Shown in pieces: positions 1 to 7,694 of a DNA stretch of 64,000 bases. A program made the translations under genes and the position numbers. This DNA is from Dawidia soli (GTDB lineage Bacteria > Bacteroidota > Bacteroidia > Cytophagales > Cyclobacteriaceae), in the NCBI RefSeq assembly GCF_018598185.1, contig NZ_JAHESC010000013.1, positions 62,001 through 126,000 on the forward strand. Direction: 5' to 3'. The notes beneath the pieces were generated by a model that saw nothing but the letters and a program-made list of their open reading frames with translations, did no database searches and was not told where the DNA came from. Within the stretch, counting starts at the first letter, position 1, and each line of letters starts with the position of its first letter.

Positions 1-1060
1 CATCCTGGATGTTCTTACGCTCTACCTCTACGGTTTTCTCTTTTTCAATTTGTGCCAGTGTTACGATCTTCTCGCGCTCGGTGGCCTCGAGAGCACGATC
101 CTTTTCCACGCGTTCCGTTTCAACGGCATCTGTCCGTTGTTTGTTCTTCTCTGCGATGATGATCTGGCGCAACTTGTTTTCTTCCTGCACGGCCAGGGAC
201 TCTTCCGTTTTGATCCGCACTGTTTCGGATTTTAGTCTTTCTTCTTCGCGTACTTTAATAATCTCCGCTTGCTCGCGTGCACGCACGTTGTCGATCTCCC
301 TACGCTGCTTTTCTTCCTTCTCGGCCATCTGACGTTCCAGTTCCAGGATGGACTCGCGCGCCTCAACGTCCTGCTTCTTGATCACACGCTCTTCTTCCCG
401 TTTGATGAGATTGGATTTTATATTCTGCGCGGCTGTAAGCTCCGTGATCTTCTTGATGCCCTCGGAGTCCAGGATGTTTTGCGGGCTGAGGAATTTTATC
501 TCGGTCTGCTCAAGAAAGTCAATCGCACAGTCGTCCAGAATGTAACCGTTCAGATCGGTTCCGATAATATTCAGGATCTCCGTCCTAAATTCGCGGCGGG
601 CTTCATACAGCTCGATAAAGTCGAACTTCTTGCCTACTGTCTTCAGGGCCTCCGAGAATTTTGCCTCGAAAAGGTTGCGGAGTGTTTCGGTATCGCTGGC
701 GCGTTCGGTACCGATGATTTGCGCCACATTCAACACGTCGTCTACGTTCTTATTTACGCGAACGAAGAACGCTACTTTGATATCCGCGCGGATGTTGTCC
801 TTACAAATCAGGCCATCCTGCTCGAGGCGGTCTATCTGCAATTTTTTCACCGAGATATCCATGATCTCCATTTGGTGAAGGATGGGAACTACATACATTC
901 CCTTGTTGAAGGCGACTTTGCCACCACCAACCCCGGTACGCACAATTGCCTTGCCCTGCGGGATTTTTTTGTAAAAAGTCGCAAACGCAAAGAGAATAAT
1001 AAAGATAATGAATGCGATTCCGCCAATAAGCAATAAGCTAATACCGCCAAGTAGGTCCAT
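1..1060 (-). CDS. Flotillin-like (YqiK-type) membrane protein, 3' end outside window
   Basis: Reading the minus strand from an ATG at 1060 gives an open frame that runs off the left edge (about 353 residues seen). Residues about 5-25 form one hydrophobic segment, followed by a GKAIVRTGVGGGKV-type stretch and a band-7/SPFH domain to about residue 200. After that comes a long, highly charged Glu/Lys/Arg helix with many EKE and REE repeats, the flotillin coiled coil. Flotillins form oligomeric scaffolds in membrane microdomains. The next gene upstream is YqiJ-like, and yqiJ-yqiK is a known pairing, so the YqiK-type flotillin is the best call. The C-terminal tail cannot be judged. It is the last gene seen in a four-gene minus-strand cluster with PspA. 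Confidence 0.85.
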   Translation of the reverse strand, partial: MDLLGGISLLLIGGIAFIIFIILFAFATFYKKIPQGKAIVRTGVGGGKVAFNKGMYVVPILHQMEIMDISVKKLQIDRLEQDGLICKDNIRADIKVAFFVRVNKNVDDVLNVAQIIGTERASDTETLRNLFEAKFSEALKTVGKKFDFIELYEARREFRTEILNIIGTDLNGYILDDCAIDFLEQTEIKFLSPQNILDSEGIKKITELTAAQNIKSNLIKREEERVIKKQDVEARESILELERQMAEKEEKQRREIDNVRAREQAEIIKVREEERLKSETVRIKTEESLAVQEENKLRQIIIAEKNKQRTDAVETERVEKDRALEATEREKIVTLAQIEKEKTVEVERKNIQD

Positions 1061-1118
1061 AGTCAGAAAAGTTTTAAGGTTAGATGTTATTATGTGTGTA
1101 AATCAATTGCGAAACGCT

Positions 1119-1787
1119 TCAGGTAATGCTGGAGAGCGTGATTTCCGGTACAACCAGGTAAAATTTCTTATCGGTTGATTCGCCGGCAATCATTACCTCC
1201 GAATCGTATGCGATCGATTCGCCTGTTTTGCTTTTTACGTTGACACGGATGATATCACTCTGTATTTTCACCTCCGCGGCGCCGATGGTATCGCCTGAAA
1301 TGGTACTTTTCATTCGGGCAATCCTCCCTAACAATTCCTGCGGTTCTTCTCCATTATAGCCCATGGAATGATAAACTTTGACCAACGGTTTGGTTGCATA
1401 CCGGGTAATCAGATACGCGATAAAAAAAACCGGCAGAAGAATGGCAACAGATCTCCAGCCCCAGCTTGCCAAGCCTAAAAATATCGATGACGTCAAGGTA
1501 ATAACCCAGGCCAGTAATTTAAATACAGAATATACGACCATGAACGGGACCTTCCCGATGTTTACGAATTCCAGCGTCTTCTGGAAAAAAGATGCGTCTG
1601 CCGCGTCTGCGTCAACGTCGGTATCGAGGTCTGTTCCGTGCCCGGCAAAATCGCTGTCCGCGCCAGAATCCCCGAACAAGTCTCCTGCGAAAAATGTGAT
1701 GATCCAATAAATAGCTGTCACGCCTGTAAGAATGGTCATGATCGCGTTGCTCAGCGGGTGAAACAGGAGATCTTTTATACTTGACAT
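1119..1787 (-). CDS. YqiJ/NfeD-like membrane protein with C-terminal OB fold
   Basis: 222 residues. Hydrophobic segments at about residues 12-34, 78-100 and 106-126. Between the first two lies a strongly acidic linker rich in Asp (about 37-65), likely non-cytoplasmic. The C-terminal 75 residues (GRIARMKSTISGDTIGAAEVKI onward, in part) have the beta-rich look of the OB fold found in NfeD/YqiJ proteins. NfeD-type proteins work with flotillins (YqiJ with YqiK; YuaF with FloT), and a flotillin gene lies 58 bp downstream. It starts 17 bp after the PspA stop, so it is very likely cotranscribed. Family assignment rests on topology, C-terminal pattern and neighbours. Confidence 0.7.
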   Translation of the reverse strand: MSSIKDLLFHPLSNAIMTILTGVTAIYWIITFFAGDLFGDSGADSDFAGHGTDLDTDVDADAADASFFQKTLEFVNIGKVPFMVVYSVFKLLAWVITLTSSIFLGLASWGWRSVAILLPVFFIAYLITRYATKPLVKVYHSMGYNGEEPQELLGRIARMKSTISGDTIGAAEVKIQSDIIRVNVKSKTGESIAYDSEVMIAGESTDKKFYLVVPEITLSSIT

Positions 1788-1804
1788 CGGGATGTTGAGT
1801 ATTT

Positions 1805-2506
1805 TTATGAAATGCCTAATTTTTCTTTGATTGCCTGAAGATCTTTTTCAATAGAGGATGAATCATTCTTCAACAAACTGTCCAGCTCATCTTTTTTGCT
1901 ATGTCGTTCGCGGGACATTTCACCATAGGCTTTGGCAAGGGCTTCCTGATCTTCTACTTTTGATTTCATGCGTTCGAGCATGGCGATTATTCCGTTGCTA
2001 TCGACATGGGCGAGTTGCTTATTCACTTGTTCTGTCGCCTTGCTGACTTTCATCCGGGCCTTTAATGTCCGCAACTCCTTCTCCCACTTCTCCATGTTTT
2101 CCTTGAGGATCTCGGTGTTCTGCAACATCTCCCGGGAGGATCGCTGCAAGGCCACGACTTGAACCGCGAGCTCTTCTGATTCCAGGTAATACTTTCGATG
2201 GAGCGACAAAGCCTCCCGCGCAAGGTCTTCCGCTTTGATCAAGTCAACCTGCCCGGACTGCGCTTTTTGCATGATCAATATAGCCTTTTCGCCATAAGTT
2301 CTTGATTCTTCCAGACGCTGAAGCTGATCGTTTTCGGCACGGATCGCCAGGGCTTTCACCTTCGCATAGGCTTCCGTTGCTTCCGTTAGATCCGCGCGAA
2401 GCTCACGAAGGCCCTGTTCCGTCATTTTAATGGGATCTTCCATCTTATCAACCGCGGCATGGATTTCAGCCTGTCCGATCCTGAAAAGCCTTTTGAAAAT
2501 ATTCAT
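1805..2506 (-). CDS. PspA/IM30 family protein
   Basis: 233 residues, almost entirely helical and charged. The N-terminus MNIFKRLFRIGQAEIHAAVD matches the amphipathic helix of the PspA/Vipp1 family, and KMEDPIKMTEQGLREL is the family motif that follows. No signal peptide or membrane segment. PspA-type proteins bind stressed inner membrane and oligomerise as ESCRT-III-like scaffolds. It lies between a YbjN-like gene upstream and the YqiJ/flotillin pair downstream, which suggests a single envelope-stress operon. Length is normal for the family. Confidence in the family is high; a role in this organism is inferred. Confidence 0.88.
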   Translation of the reverse strand: MNIFKRLFRIGQAEIHAAVDKMEDPIKMTEQGLRELRADLTEATEAYAKVKALAIRAENDQLQRLEESRTYGEKAILIMQKAQSGQVDLIKAEDLAREALSLHRKYYLESEELAVQVVALQRSSREMLQNTEILKENMEKWEKELRTLKARMKVSKATEQVNKQLAHVDSNGIIAMLERMKSKVEDQEALAKAYGEMSRERHSKKDELDSLLKNDSSSIEKDLQAIKEKLGIS

Positions 2507-2545
2507 GACTGATAATTTTTTGGTGAAACAATCGCTGGTTCTCTA

Positions 2546-2938
2546 TTACAGCTTCGAAAAGTCAATGATCTGCTGCGAAAATTCGCTCAGTAGTAAACCG
2601 AGGGAGTTCAACGCGCTTTCAAACTCATTGAAGTCGATATTTTGAAGCTGCATGGTATACCGGAATAATACCCGATCGCCTTCCTCATTTATGACAAAGG
2701 CGCCGTGGATGGTGTCCCGGTTTTTTTGCAGCAGCTTTTTGAACATGTTCAGATTATCTTCCCGAAAGGAGAATAAAAACTGCTCCATAATGAGAATCGG
2801 AGGCGCAATGCCGAGAATCAGATTGTGGATGCCGTCGGGTTGATTATCGATCTTGAGAATACCATGCTGTTCGTTCTTATACAGGATTCTGCAGTTAAGC
2901 CTGCGTGCGAAGTCTTCAATAGTCTCAAAAGGGTTCAT
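2546..2938 (-). CDS. Small YbjN-like protein, first gene of the PspA operon
   Basis: 130 residues from the ATG at 2938 (MNPFETIEDFARRLN). An upstream in-frame ATG at 2965 lies before the transcription start predicted from the promoter at 2963-2992 and is rejected. The protein is soluble, with an alpha-beta pattern that resembles the YbjN/type III secretion chaperone-like fold: N-terminal helix, beta hairpins around ILYKNEQHGILKID, and a long C-terminal helix ending SQQIIDFSKL. Such proteins are often encoded beside PspA in Bacteroidota. The fold call is by pattern only; no catalytic motif is visible. The stop is 39 bp before the pspA start. Confidence 0.5.
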   Translation of the reverse strand: MNPFETIEDFARRLNCRILYKNEQHGILKIDNQPDGIHNLILGIAPPILIMEQFLFSFREDNLNMFKKLLQKNRDTIHGAFVINEEGDRVLFRYTMQLQNIDFNEFESALNSLGLLLSEFSQQIIDFSKL

Positions 2939-2962
2939 GCGCGTGGTGTCTGCTGACAGGAA

Positions 2963-2992
2963 CAAAGCTACCGATTATTTTCGTTAATGCAA
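2963..2992 (-). promoter_or_regulatory. Bacteroidota-type promoter for the YbjN-PspA-YqiJ-flotillin operon
   Basis: On the minus strand, TTG at 2992-2990 is followed after exactly 19 nt by TAGCTTTG at 2970-2963, a perfect match to TTG-N19-TAnnTTTG. Transcription would begin near 2956, leaving an 18-nt leader before the ATG at 2938. Confidence 0.7.
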
Positions 2993-3006
2993 AAAATATT
3001 AGCATT
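2986..3006. promoter_or_regulatory. Candidate operator between two divergent promoters
   Basis: Inverted repeat AATGC-N11-GCATT. Its arms touch the -33 TTG of both divergent promoters (2990-2992 on minus, 3005-3007 on plus). An outer GTTA (2983-2986) and TAAC (3011-3014) extend the symmetry loosely. The position fits a repressor acting on both directions; the adjacent XRE regulator is the obvious candidate. Binding is inferred. Confidence 0.45.
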
Positions 3007-3034
3007 GTGATAACCAAAATTACAACTATCTTTG
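3005..3034 (+). promoter_or_regulatory. Bacteroidota-type promoter for the XRE regulator, probably leaderless
   Basis: TTG at 3005-3007, 19 nt, then TATCTTTG at 3027-3034: a perfect consensus. The usual start about 7 nt downstream is 3041, which is the A of the ATG, so the transcript would have no 5' leader. Confidence 0.7.
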
Positions 3035-3040
3035 AGGGGT

Positions 3041-3718
3041 ATGACAAAGATCGGCGCTAATATTAAGAAGATCAGAACTACGAAAGGCCTTAGCCAACAG
3101 GCATTTGCAGACTTGTTTGAGCTAACAAGAGGGAATATTTCTTCTTATGAGGAGAATCGGGCGGAGCCTAGAATTGAGACAGTCGCGCAAATTGCCAATT
3201 ATTTTAGCATTCCGCTAGACCAGTTTATCGGAGAGAACCTGTCCATCCATGCAATACTGAAGTATAACGGAGATAAGCTGATCGAGGATGAAAATCACAT
3301 CATAAATCTTCAACTTCGACAAGTTCCATTCATGAATGACGCCATTTACATGAAATGTTGCTACCAGGAACTGTCATTCAACGACTGGAACAGTTTTCCG
3401 AAGCTCACCCTGCCGGAAGTAAACAATCGCAACCTGTTCGCGCTGGGAGTTAACTCGAATATTCCCCACCACGAATCGCTTCCGCTCTACCAGATGGGCG
3501 ATGTACTGATTTTCGAGGAGGTGACCCAACAGAATATCCACCTCTGTCAGCACAAGACCGGGCTTTTTGTTGCCGAGCGGGAGATTATGATCGGTCAATA
3601 CGAAATGAAAGACGAAAAAATTTATCTGGTCCTGAATGATTTCAAGAAAGAGCGATTCGACTTCAAGCTCGCGCAAAAGTTTTGGAAGCTGTTTGCCACC
3701 TACCGGCACGAGCAATAA
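3041..3718 (+). CDS. XRE-family transcriptional regulator with C-terminal sensor-like domain
   Basis: 225 residues from ATG 3041. Residues about 3-60 are a lambda-repressor-type helix-turn-helix: IGANIKKIRTTKGLSQQAFA, then LTRGNISSYEENRAEPRIET. The remaining 160 residues form a beta-rich domain arranged like the LexA/S24 effector part of XRE regulators (QMGDVLIFEE near residue 155). I do not see a clear Ser-Lys protease dyad, so self-cleavage is not claimed. It is divergent from the PspA/flotillin operon with a 102-bp shared control region, so it may control that operon. An in-frame TTG at 3032 lies inside the -7 element and is an unlikely start. Confidence 0.8.
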   Translation: MTKIGANIKKIRTTKGLSQQAFADLFELTRGNISSYEENRAEPRIETVAQIANYFSIPLDQFIGENLSIHAILKYNGDKLIEDENHIINLQLRQVPFMNDAIYMKCCYQELSFNDWNSFPKLTLPEVNNRNLFALGVNSNIPHHESLPLYQMGDVLIFEEVTQQNIHLCQHKTGLFVAEREIMIGQYEMKDEKIYLVLNDFKKERFDFKLAQKFWKLFATYRHEQ

Positions 3719-3755
3719 GCGATCCCTTCCATTTTCGTATGTAAGTTCCTGCCGT

Positions 3756-3763
3756 TATATTTG
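3756..3763 (+). promoter_or_regulatory. Probable -7 element for the GH43 gene
   Basis: TATATTTG, a full TAnnTTTG match, ends 19 nt before the ATG at 3783. No clean TTG at the -33 position (TTCG instead), so the promoter may be weak or activated. Confidence 0.45.
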
Positions 3764-3782
3764 TATGTATACACAATAACGA

Positions 3783-4922
3783 ATGAAACCTGCAGCAAAG
3801 ATTTTAATAGCCTCTCTTCTTTTAACGCTAGTCCTCCATGACAGCGGCTTGTTTGCACAGACCGGCAGCACGTATCAGAACCCGTTGCAGGTGACGTTTG
3901 GCGATCCGTATGTACTGCATACAAAAGATAAATATTATATGTACGGTACCGGTGGCAGGGCCAAAAATGGATTTGCCGCCTATTCGTCGACCGACCTGGT
4001 ACACTGGAAAGATGAGGGGCAGGTGTTCTATGCGGGTAATCGCAATGGCTGGAGCGATTCCACCGCCGCCTGGGACGGCGCCTATTGGGCACCCGAAGTA
4101 TATGAATATAACGGAAAGTACTATATGTTCTACAGTGCGCAATGGAAGCACAACCCTGGCAAGGAACTGGAGAATTTTCGGATCGGGGTCGCGGTGGCGG
4201 ATAGCCCGACCGGTCCCTTTATCGACCTGACCGATAAGCCTGTCTTTGATCCGGGGTATCCTGTCATAGACGCCAACGTCCTTTTCGATGCCAGCGGTAA
4301 AATTTACCTGTACTACTCGCGGTGTTGCTATAAGCACCCCGTGGAAAGCGAAGTAGCCGCCTGGGCCAAACAAAAAGGGTGGTTCGATACGATAGAAGAA
4401 AGCTGGGTGTACGGCGTGGAGCTGAAGCCCGATTTCAGCGGCGTAATAGGCGAGCCCGTGCTGCAGTTGCGTCCCCCGGTAAAAATGAATGATAAACAGG
4501 CGGACTGGGAGAGCCGCTCGGTGACGTCAAAAGAAGTCAACCGCCGCTGGACGGAGGGCTCCGTCATTTTCAAAAAAGGAGACACCTACTACATGATGTA
4601 TTCCGCCAACTATTTCGGCGGCAAGAACTACGCCGTAGGATATGCCACTTCAAAAAGCCCGCTGGGTCCGTTCACCAAAGCGGCCAACAACCCGGTATTA
4701 CAGAAAAACACAGAAAAGGGCGGCGTGGTGACGGGAACGGGACACAATAGTGTTACCTATTCACCGGACGGGAAAGAGATGTTCTGCGTATATCATGCGC
4801 GTACGCTGGCGACGGGTGACGAACGGGTTGTCTTTATCGATCGTATGAAGATTCTGAATAACGGAACGCTCGTGGTAGAAGGGCCTACCACCACGCAGCA
4901 GGCAGCGCCCCAAGGTAAATAG
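3783..4922 (+). CDS. Secreted glycoside hydrolase, family 43
   Basis: 379 residues with a signal peptide (hydrophobic core about 7-20, likely cleavage after LFAQ). The five-bladed propeller of GH43 is recognisable: FGDPYVL at the start gives the general base Asp41, VIDANVLFD gives the pKa-modulating Asp163, and RWTEGSVIF gives the acid Glu258. SSTDLVHW near residue 73 is a classic GH43 strand. GH43 enzymes cleave arabinose, xylose or galactose linkages in plant polysaccharides; the exact substrate cannot be read here. It stands alone, without its own SusC/SusD, and would be exported to the periplasm or surface. Confidence 0.9.
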   Translation: MKPAAKILIASLLLTLVLHDSGLFAQTGSTYQNPLQVTFGDPYVLHTKDKYYMYGTGGRAKNGFAAYSSTDLVHWKDEGQVFYAGNRNGWSDSTAAWDGAYWAPEVYEYNGKYYMFYSAQWKHNPGKELENFRIGVAVADSPTGPFIDLTDKPVFDPGYPVIDANVLFDASGKIYLYYSRCCYKHPVESEVAAWAKQKGWFDTIEESWVYGVELKPDFSGVIGEPVLQLRPPVKMNDKQADWESRSVTSKEVNRRWTEGSVIFKKGDTYYMMYSANYFGGKNYAVGYATSKSPLGPFTKAANNPVLQKNTEKGGVVTGTGHNSVTYSPDGKEMFCVYHARTLATGDERVVFIDRMKILNNGTLVVEGPTTTQQAAPQGK

Positions 4923-4928
4923 GGTCGA

Positions 4929-5198
4929 TCACCGCGCGTTATCTTCCAGAAGAGACATGGCTGTCTGTTCGGTCACTTCAAAGTGCCATACGTCCTTTGG
5001 CATTACTGCCACGACGGGACCGCGCTTGCAGTTATCGGTACAACCGGTCTTAATGACCTGTACTTCCCGTCTCAACCGTTGCTCTTTGACCGTGCTTTTT
5101 AATTGCTTGTACAGATGCTTTCCGCCGCGCTTTTTGCATTTGCTTCCGCAGCATACATACAAGATGCAACCGGGCTTGTGATGAAAATCTCTTGACAC
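4929..5198 (-). CDS. Thioredoxin-like [2Fe-2S] ferredoxin
   Basis: 89 residues. Pattern VCCGSKCKKRGG near the N-terminus and TGCTDNCKRGPVV near residue 52 match the (2Fe-2S) thioredoxin-like ferredoxins, where cysteines from both motifs bind the cluster. Basic N-terminus, soluble, no signal peptide. It converges on the GH43 gene with 6 bp between stops. Partner and role are unknown; related proteins are often loosely linked to cobalamin or redox metabolism. Confidence 0.75.
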   Translation of the reverse strand: MSRDFHHKPGCILYVCCGSKCKKRGGKHLYKQLKSTVKEQRLRREVQVIKTGCTDNCKRGPVVAVMPKDVWHFEVTEQTAMSLLEDNAR

Positions 5199-5319
5199 GC
5201 AACGAAGTTAGGAATTAGACAATGTCTTCGCAAATCCTGCCTCGGGAAACAGCGGGCTGTCGGCTCCCGATCTGGCAGACGGCAGGCCTGCTTACAATTT
5301 ATCCGGTATTAAAAGGCGT

Positions 5320-5327
5320 TATATTTG
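5320..5327 (+). promoter_or_regulatory. -7 element of the Crp/Fnr gene; transcript nearly leaderless
   Basis: TATATTTG lies so close to the ATG at 5335 that a start 7 nt downstream of the element falls at 5334. There is no TTG at -33. Confidence 0.5.
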
Positions 5328-5334
5328 TCACGCT

Positions 5335-5898
5335 ATGCATCAGAAATTAAAGGCACATATCGACAAGATCGCTCCCCTTACAGACGACGAGTTCGCATTC
5401 GTAAGCAAACACTTTACCGCAAAGAGCTTTAGAAAACATCAGTTCCTCGTACAAAAGGGAGAGCCGGTATCGTATAACTATTTCCTGCTATCGGGGTTGA
5501 CAAAACTGGTATATACAGACGACGAATCCAGGCAGCATATCCTGGCGTTTGCCATGGAAGATTGGTGGGACACCGACCTCCAGGCCTACTATACCCGGAC
5601 AAAGGCGACGTTGTCTATGGAATGTTTAGAAGATACGGAAGTCCTTTGCCTATCACTGGACAATTACCAAGCGCTCTGTGCCGGCCTGCCCAAGATCGAG
5701 CACTTTTTTCTGGAGAAGGCAATCTTTGGGTTCCTCGCCGCCCAGCGGCGGATCCTTTCCCTGATGACCTCCAGCGCCGAAGAGCGTTATAACCAACTGG
5801 TCAAACAGCATCCATCGCTCCTGCAACGCGTGCCTAAAACCCACCTGGCGGCCTTCTTAGGAGTTTCACGGGAGACCCTGAGCCGGTTGGCGGTGTGA
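5335..5898 (+). CDS. Crp/Fnr-family transcriptional regulator
   Basis: 187 residues. Residues about 20-125 form a cyclic-nucleotide-type beta roll (HQFLVQKGEPVSYNYFLLSG), followed by the long dimer helix and a short C-terminal helix-turn-helix THLAAFLGVSRETLSRLAV. The recognition helix carries ETLSR, as in many Bacteroidota Crp-like proteins. No N-terminal Cys cluster for an iron-sulfur sensor. It ends just after the recognition helix, which is usual for this short subfamily. A RidA gene follows in the same direction after a hairpin. Effector and targets unknown. Confidence 0.85.
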   Translation: MHQKLKAHIDKIAPLTDDEFAFVSKHFTAKSFRKHQFLVQKGEPVSYNYFLLSGLTKLVYTDDESRQHILAFAMEDWWDTDLQAYYTRTKATLSMECLEDTEVLCLSLDNYQALCAGLPKIEHFFLEKAIFGFLAAQRRILSLMTSSAEERYNQLVKQHPSLLQRVPKTHLAAFLGVSRETLSRLAV

Positions 5899-5931
5899 CC
5901 TGCCGCACACCATAATCGTGCGGTAGGTCAC
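5895..5931 (+). terminator. Hairpin at the end of the Crp/Fnr gene
   Basis: Arms 5895-5908 (GTGACCTGCCGCAC) and 5918-5931 pair over 14 bp with one mismatch; the stop codon lies in the left arm. No T-run follows, so termination may be Rho-dependent or the hairpin may protect the 3' end. Confidence 0.5.
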
Positions 5932-5987
5932 GGTCACAACTCGGGAGGTGTCGGTAGCTTTGTCCTACAAATCGGTCATATAGGTGT

Positions 5988-6407
5988 ATGGCCATTATAA
6001 CGCAAAGCAAAAACACAATGGAAAAACGAGTTATCAATCCATGGAAATGGCAGGACGAACGTCATTACGTTCAGGCGGTGGAAGTAAAACAGGTACAAAG
6101 CACGTTGTATTGCGCCGGGCAGGCAGCCGTGCATGCGGATGGAACGTCCAGTTCGGCAGACATGCAAACACAGTTACAGCTGGCGATCCAGAACCTGGAA
6201 CAGGTAATCCGCGAGGCCGGGTATGAATGCAAAAACATCGTGCGTCTGAACGTTTATACTACTTCGCATGAAGAATTTTTCCCCTGTTTTGAGGCATTCG
6301 GAAAATGGATCGCCAAAAATGAGATCCGGCAGGCCGCTACCTTCTTTGAAGTAAAAGCGCTGTTTGAAACGTTGAAAGTCGAGCTGGAGGCAACCGTGGT
6401 AAAGTAG
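5988..6407 (+). CDS. RidA family (YjgF/YER057c/UK114) protein
   Basis: 139 residues from ATG 5988; the ATG at 6018 (MEKRVINPWKW) is an equally good start. The Rid fold is visible: VLYCAGQAAV-type strand (here LYCAGQAAVHADG), ADMQTQLQLAIQNLEQVIREAG helix in part, and IVRLNVYTT. Rid proteins deaminate reactive enamine/imine intermediates; the canonical RidA has a catalytic Arg, and the C-terminal TFFEVKALFE stretch lacks the usual R-x-x-V arrangement, so this is a Rid-like paralogue rather than certain RidA. Cytoplasmic. A strong terminator follows. Confidence 0.78.
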   Translation: MAIITQSKNTMEKRVINPWKWQDERHYVQAVEVKQVQSTLYCAGQAAVHADGTSSSADMQTQLQLAIQNLEQVIREAGYECKNIVRLNVYTTSHEEFFPCFEAFGKWIAKNEIRQAATFFEVKALFETLKVELEATVVK

Positions 6408-6503
6408 CCCAACCCAGACGTTGGGACAAGCTATTGCCGCATGTGTAAACTGCGCAAATCCGACTTTGGTATCAAACGGAAAAAGCAGGCTTAGGAGCGC
6501 TCG

Positions 6504-6540
6504 ATAAAGCCTTCAAGGTACAGTACCTGAAGGCTTTATT
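6504..6540. terminator. Terminator hairpin after the RidA-like gene
   Basis: ATAAAGCCTTCAAGGTAC (6504-6521) pairs with 6523-6539 in a near-perfect 17-bp stem with a very short loop; T-rich on both strands, so it could act in both directions. The rest of 6408-6698 shows no gene. Confidence 0.7.
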
Positions 6541-6698
6541 AGTATTAAACTATAGCTTTCCGGGGGATCAACGCTGCGTTTAGCCAACACGTGTCCTCAG
6601 GATCCAAGAATCAACCGTTCATCCATTACAGCTACATTTTAACGACAATCGATATGTTTATACCGTTTTAGATTGATCTTTACCTGAAAACAGGATAC

Positions 6699-7694
6699 AT
6701 GCTTTTCAGGTTAACCGAAGTAGTGGAACAGGTACGATATGCCGATTTCTCAGAGGGATCGTTGATCTATATAGACCGACGCGGCACGGTTATCTGTAAA
6801 GATGACAATGGCACCTGTGTCATTGCCGAAAACATGAAAGACTTCCGGGCCGACCTGTCGTATATCTTTTGCTTTAACAAAATGGATAACCTGGAAGTGT
6901 ACCGAAAGGGCGAAAAGATAAAGCACTTCGATGGCACATTTTGCCGTTTACCGATATACCAGAACGCCGATCATGTATTTGTATTTCAAGAAGTTGACGA
7001 CGTAGAGAAATTTATCAGGCTGGACGCCAACCTGCACGCTGTGACGTATGCCTGGGACGACAACTTCCCAAGCGACATCCGCGGCGAGTATTTTTTTGTC
7101 AGACAGGGAGCCCTGTTTTCCTGTCATCGGCTATCCGACGGCCAGGAGCTCTGGACCATGAACGTGTATGAAGTGTCCGGTGAAACGGAGGGATCCGTTA
7201 TGTACGATCGCATACTGCTCGACGGAAAACTGTTTATCAGTCTGGTCACGGGTGTCGTGCTTTGTCTGAATGTCGCCACGGGCGAGATCATCGAAAAGAT
7301 TCCGTTTGATAAAAGTAGAATACAGCTCCACAACGGACTGATCTACGGTACCGGGGGTCGGGAATTGGGCATACTAGATCCAAAAACGTTGACGTGGCGC
7401 ACCGTCGACTTTTCAGAAACCCTAAAAGGCCATAATTTTCATTTTCAGGCAAACTGTTTTATCGTACAGGGCGATGAGCTGTATTTTATGAACAGAGTAC
7501 CGCATTATACCAGCGAAGGAGCGCATGTCATCGGTGTTGTCAAGATCAGCACTCGTGAATTGTTGTGGCATATCGATATTCCCGTCACCGAAGGCTATTT
7601 CTGGGTCGAAGACATGGGCGTAAAAGGAGACAAACTTTATGTATTAGCCCAGGAAGCTGTACTGCATATCTTTGAACGAAACGTACTATCGTAA
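6699..7694 (+). CDS. Uncharacterised beta-propeller (PQQ-like repeat) protein
   Basis: 331 residues, no signal peptide or membrane segment. Repeating short beta-strand units such as LFSCHRLSDGQELWTM, VLCLNVATGEIIEKI and VVKISTRELLWHIDI match the PQQ/WD40-like blade pattern (strand, 'tG', W). This suggests a soluble seven-bladed propeller used for binding rather than catalysis. Standing alone with its own promoter region; its stop overlaps the convergent isomerase gene stop by 9 bp. Function unknown. Confidence 0.7.
   Translation: MLFRLTEVVEQVRYADFSEGSLIYIDRRGTVICKDDNGTCVIAENMKDFRADLSYIFCFNKMDNLEVYRKGEKIKHFDGTFCRLPIYQNADHVFVFQEVDDVEKFIRLDANLHAVTYAWDDNFPSDIRGEYFFVRQGALFSCHRLSDGQELWTMNVYEVSGETEGSVMYDRILLDGKLFISLVTGVVLCLNVATGEIIEKIPFDKSRIQLHNGLIYGTGGRELGILDPKTLTWRTVDFSETLKGHNFHFQANCFIVQGDELYFMNRVPHYTSEGAHVIGVVKISTRELLWHIDIPVTEGYFWVEDMGVKGDKLYVLAQEAVLHIFERNVLS

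Noticed and set aside
1101-1120. Sequence between yqiJ-like and flotillin genes resembling the 24.6-kb repeat (16 of 18 bases)
   Set aside because: A match of this length is expected many times by chance in 64 kb, and the place is inside an operon.
3032-3040. TTG start codon for the XRE gene
   Set aside because: It overlaps the -7 promoter element and would precede the predicted transcript start.
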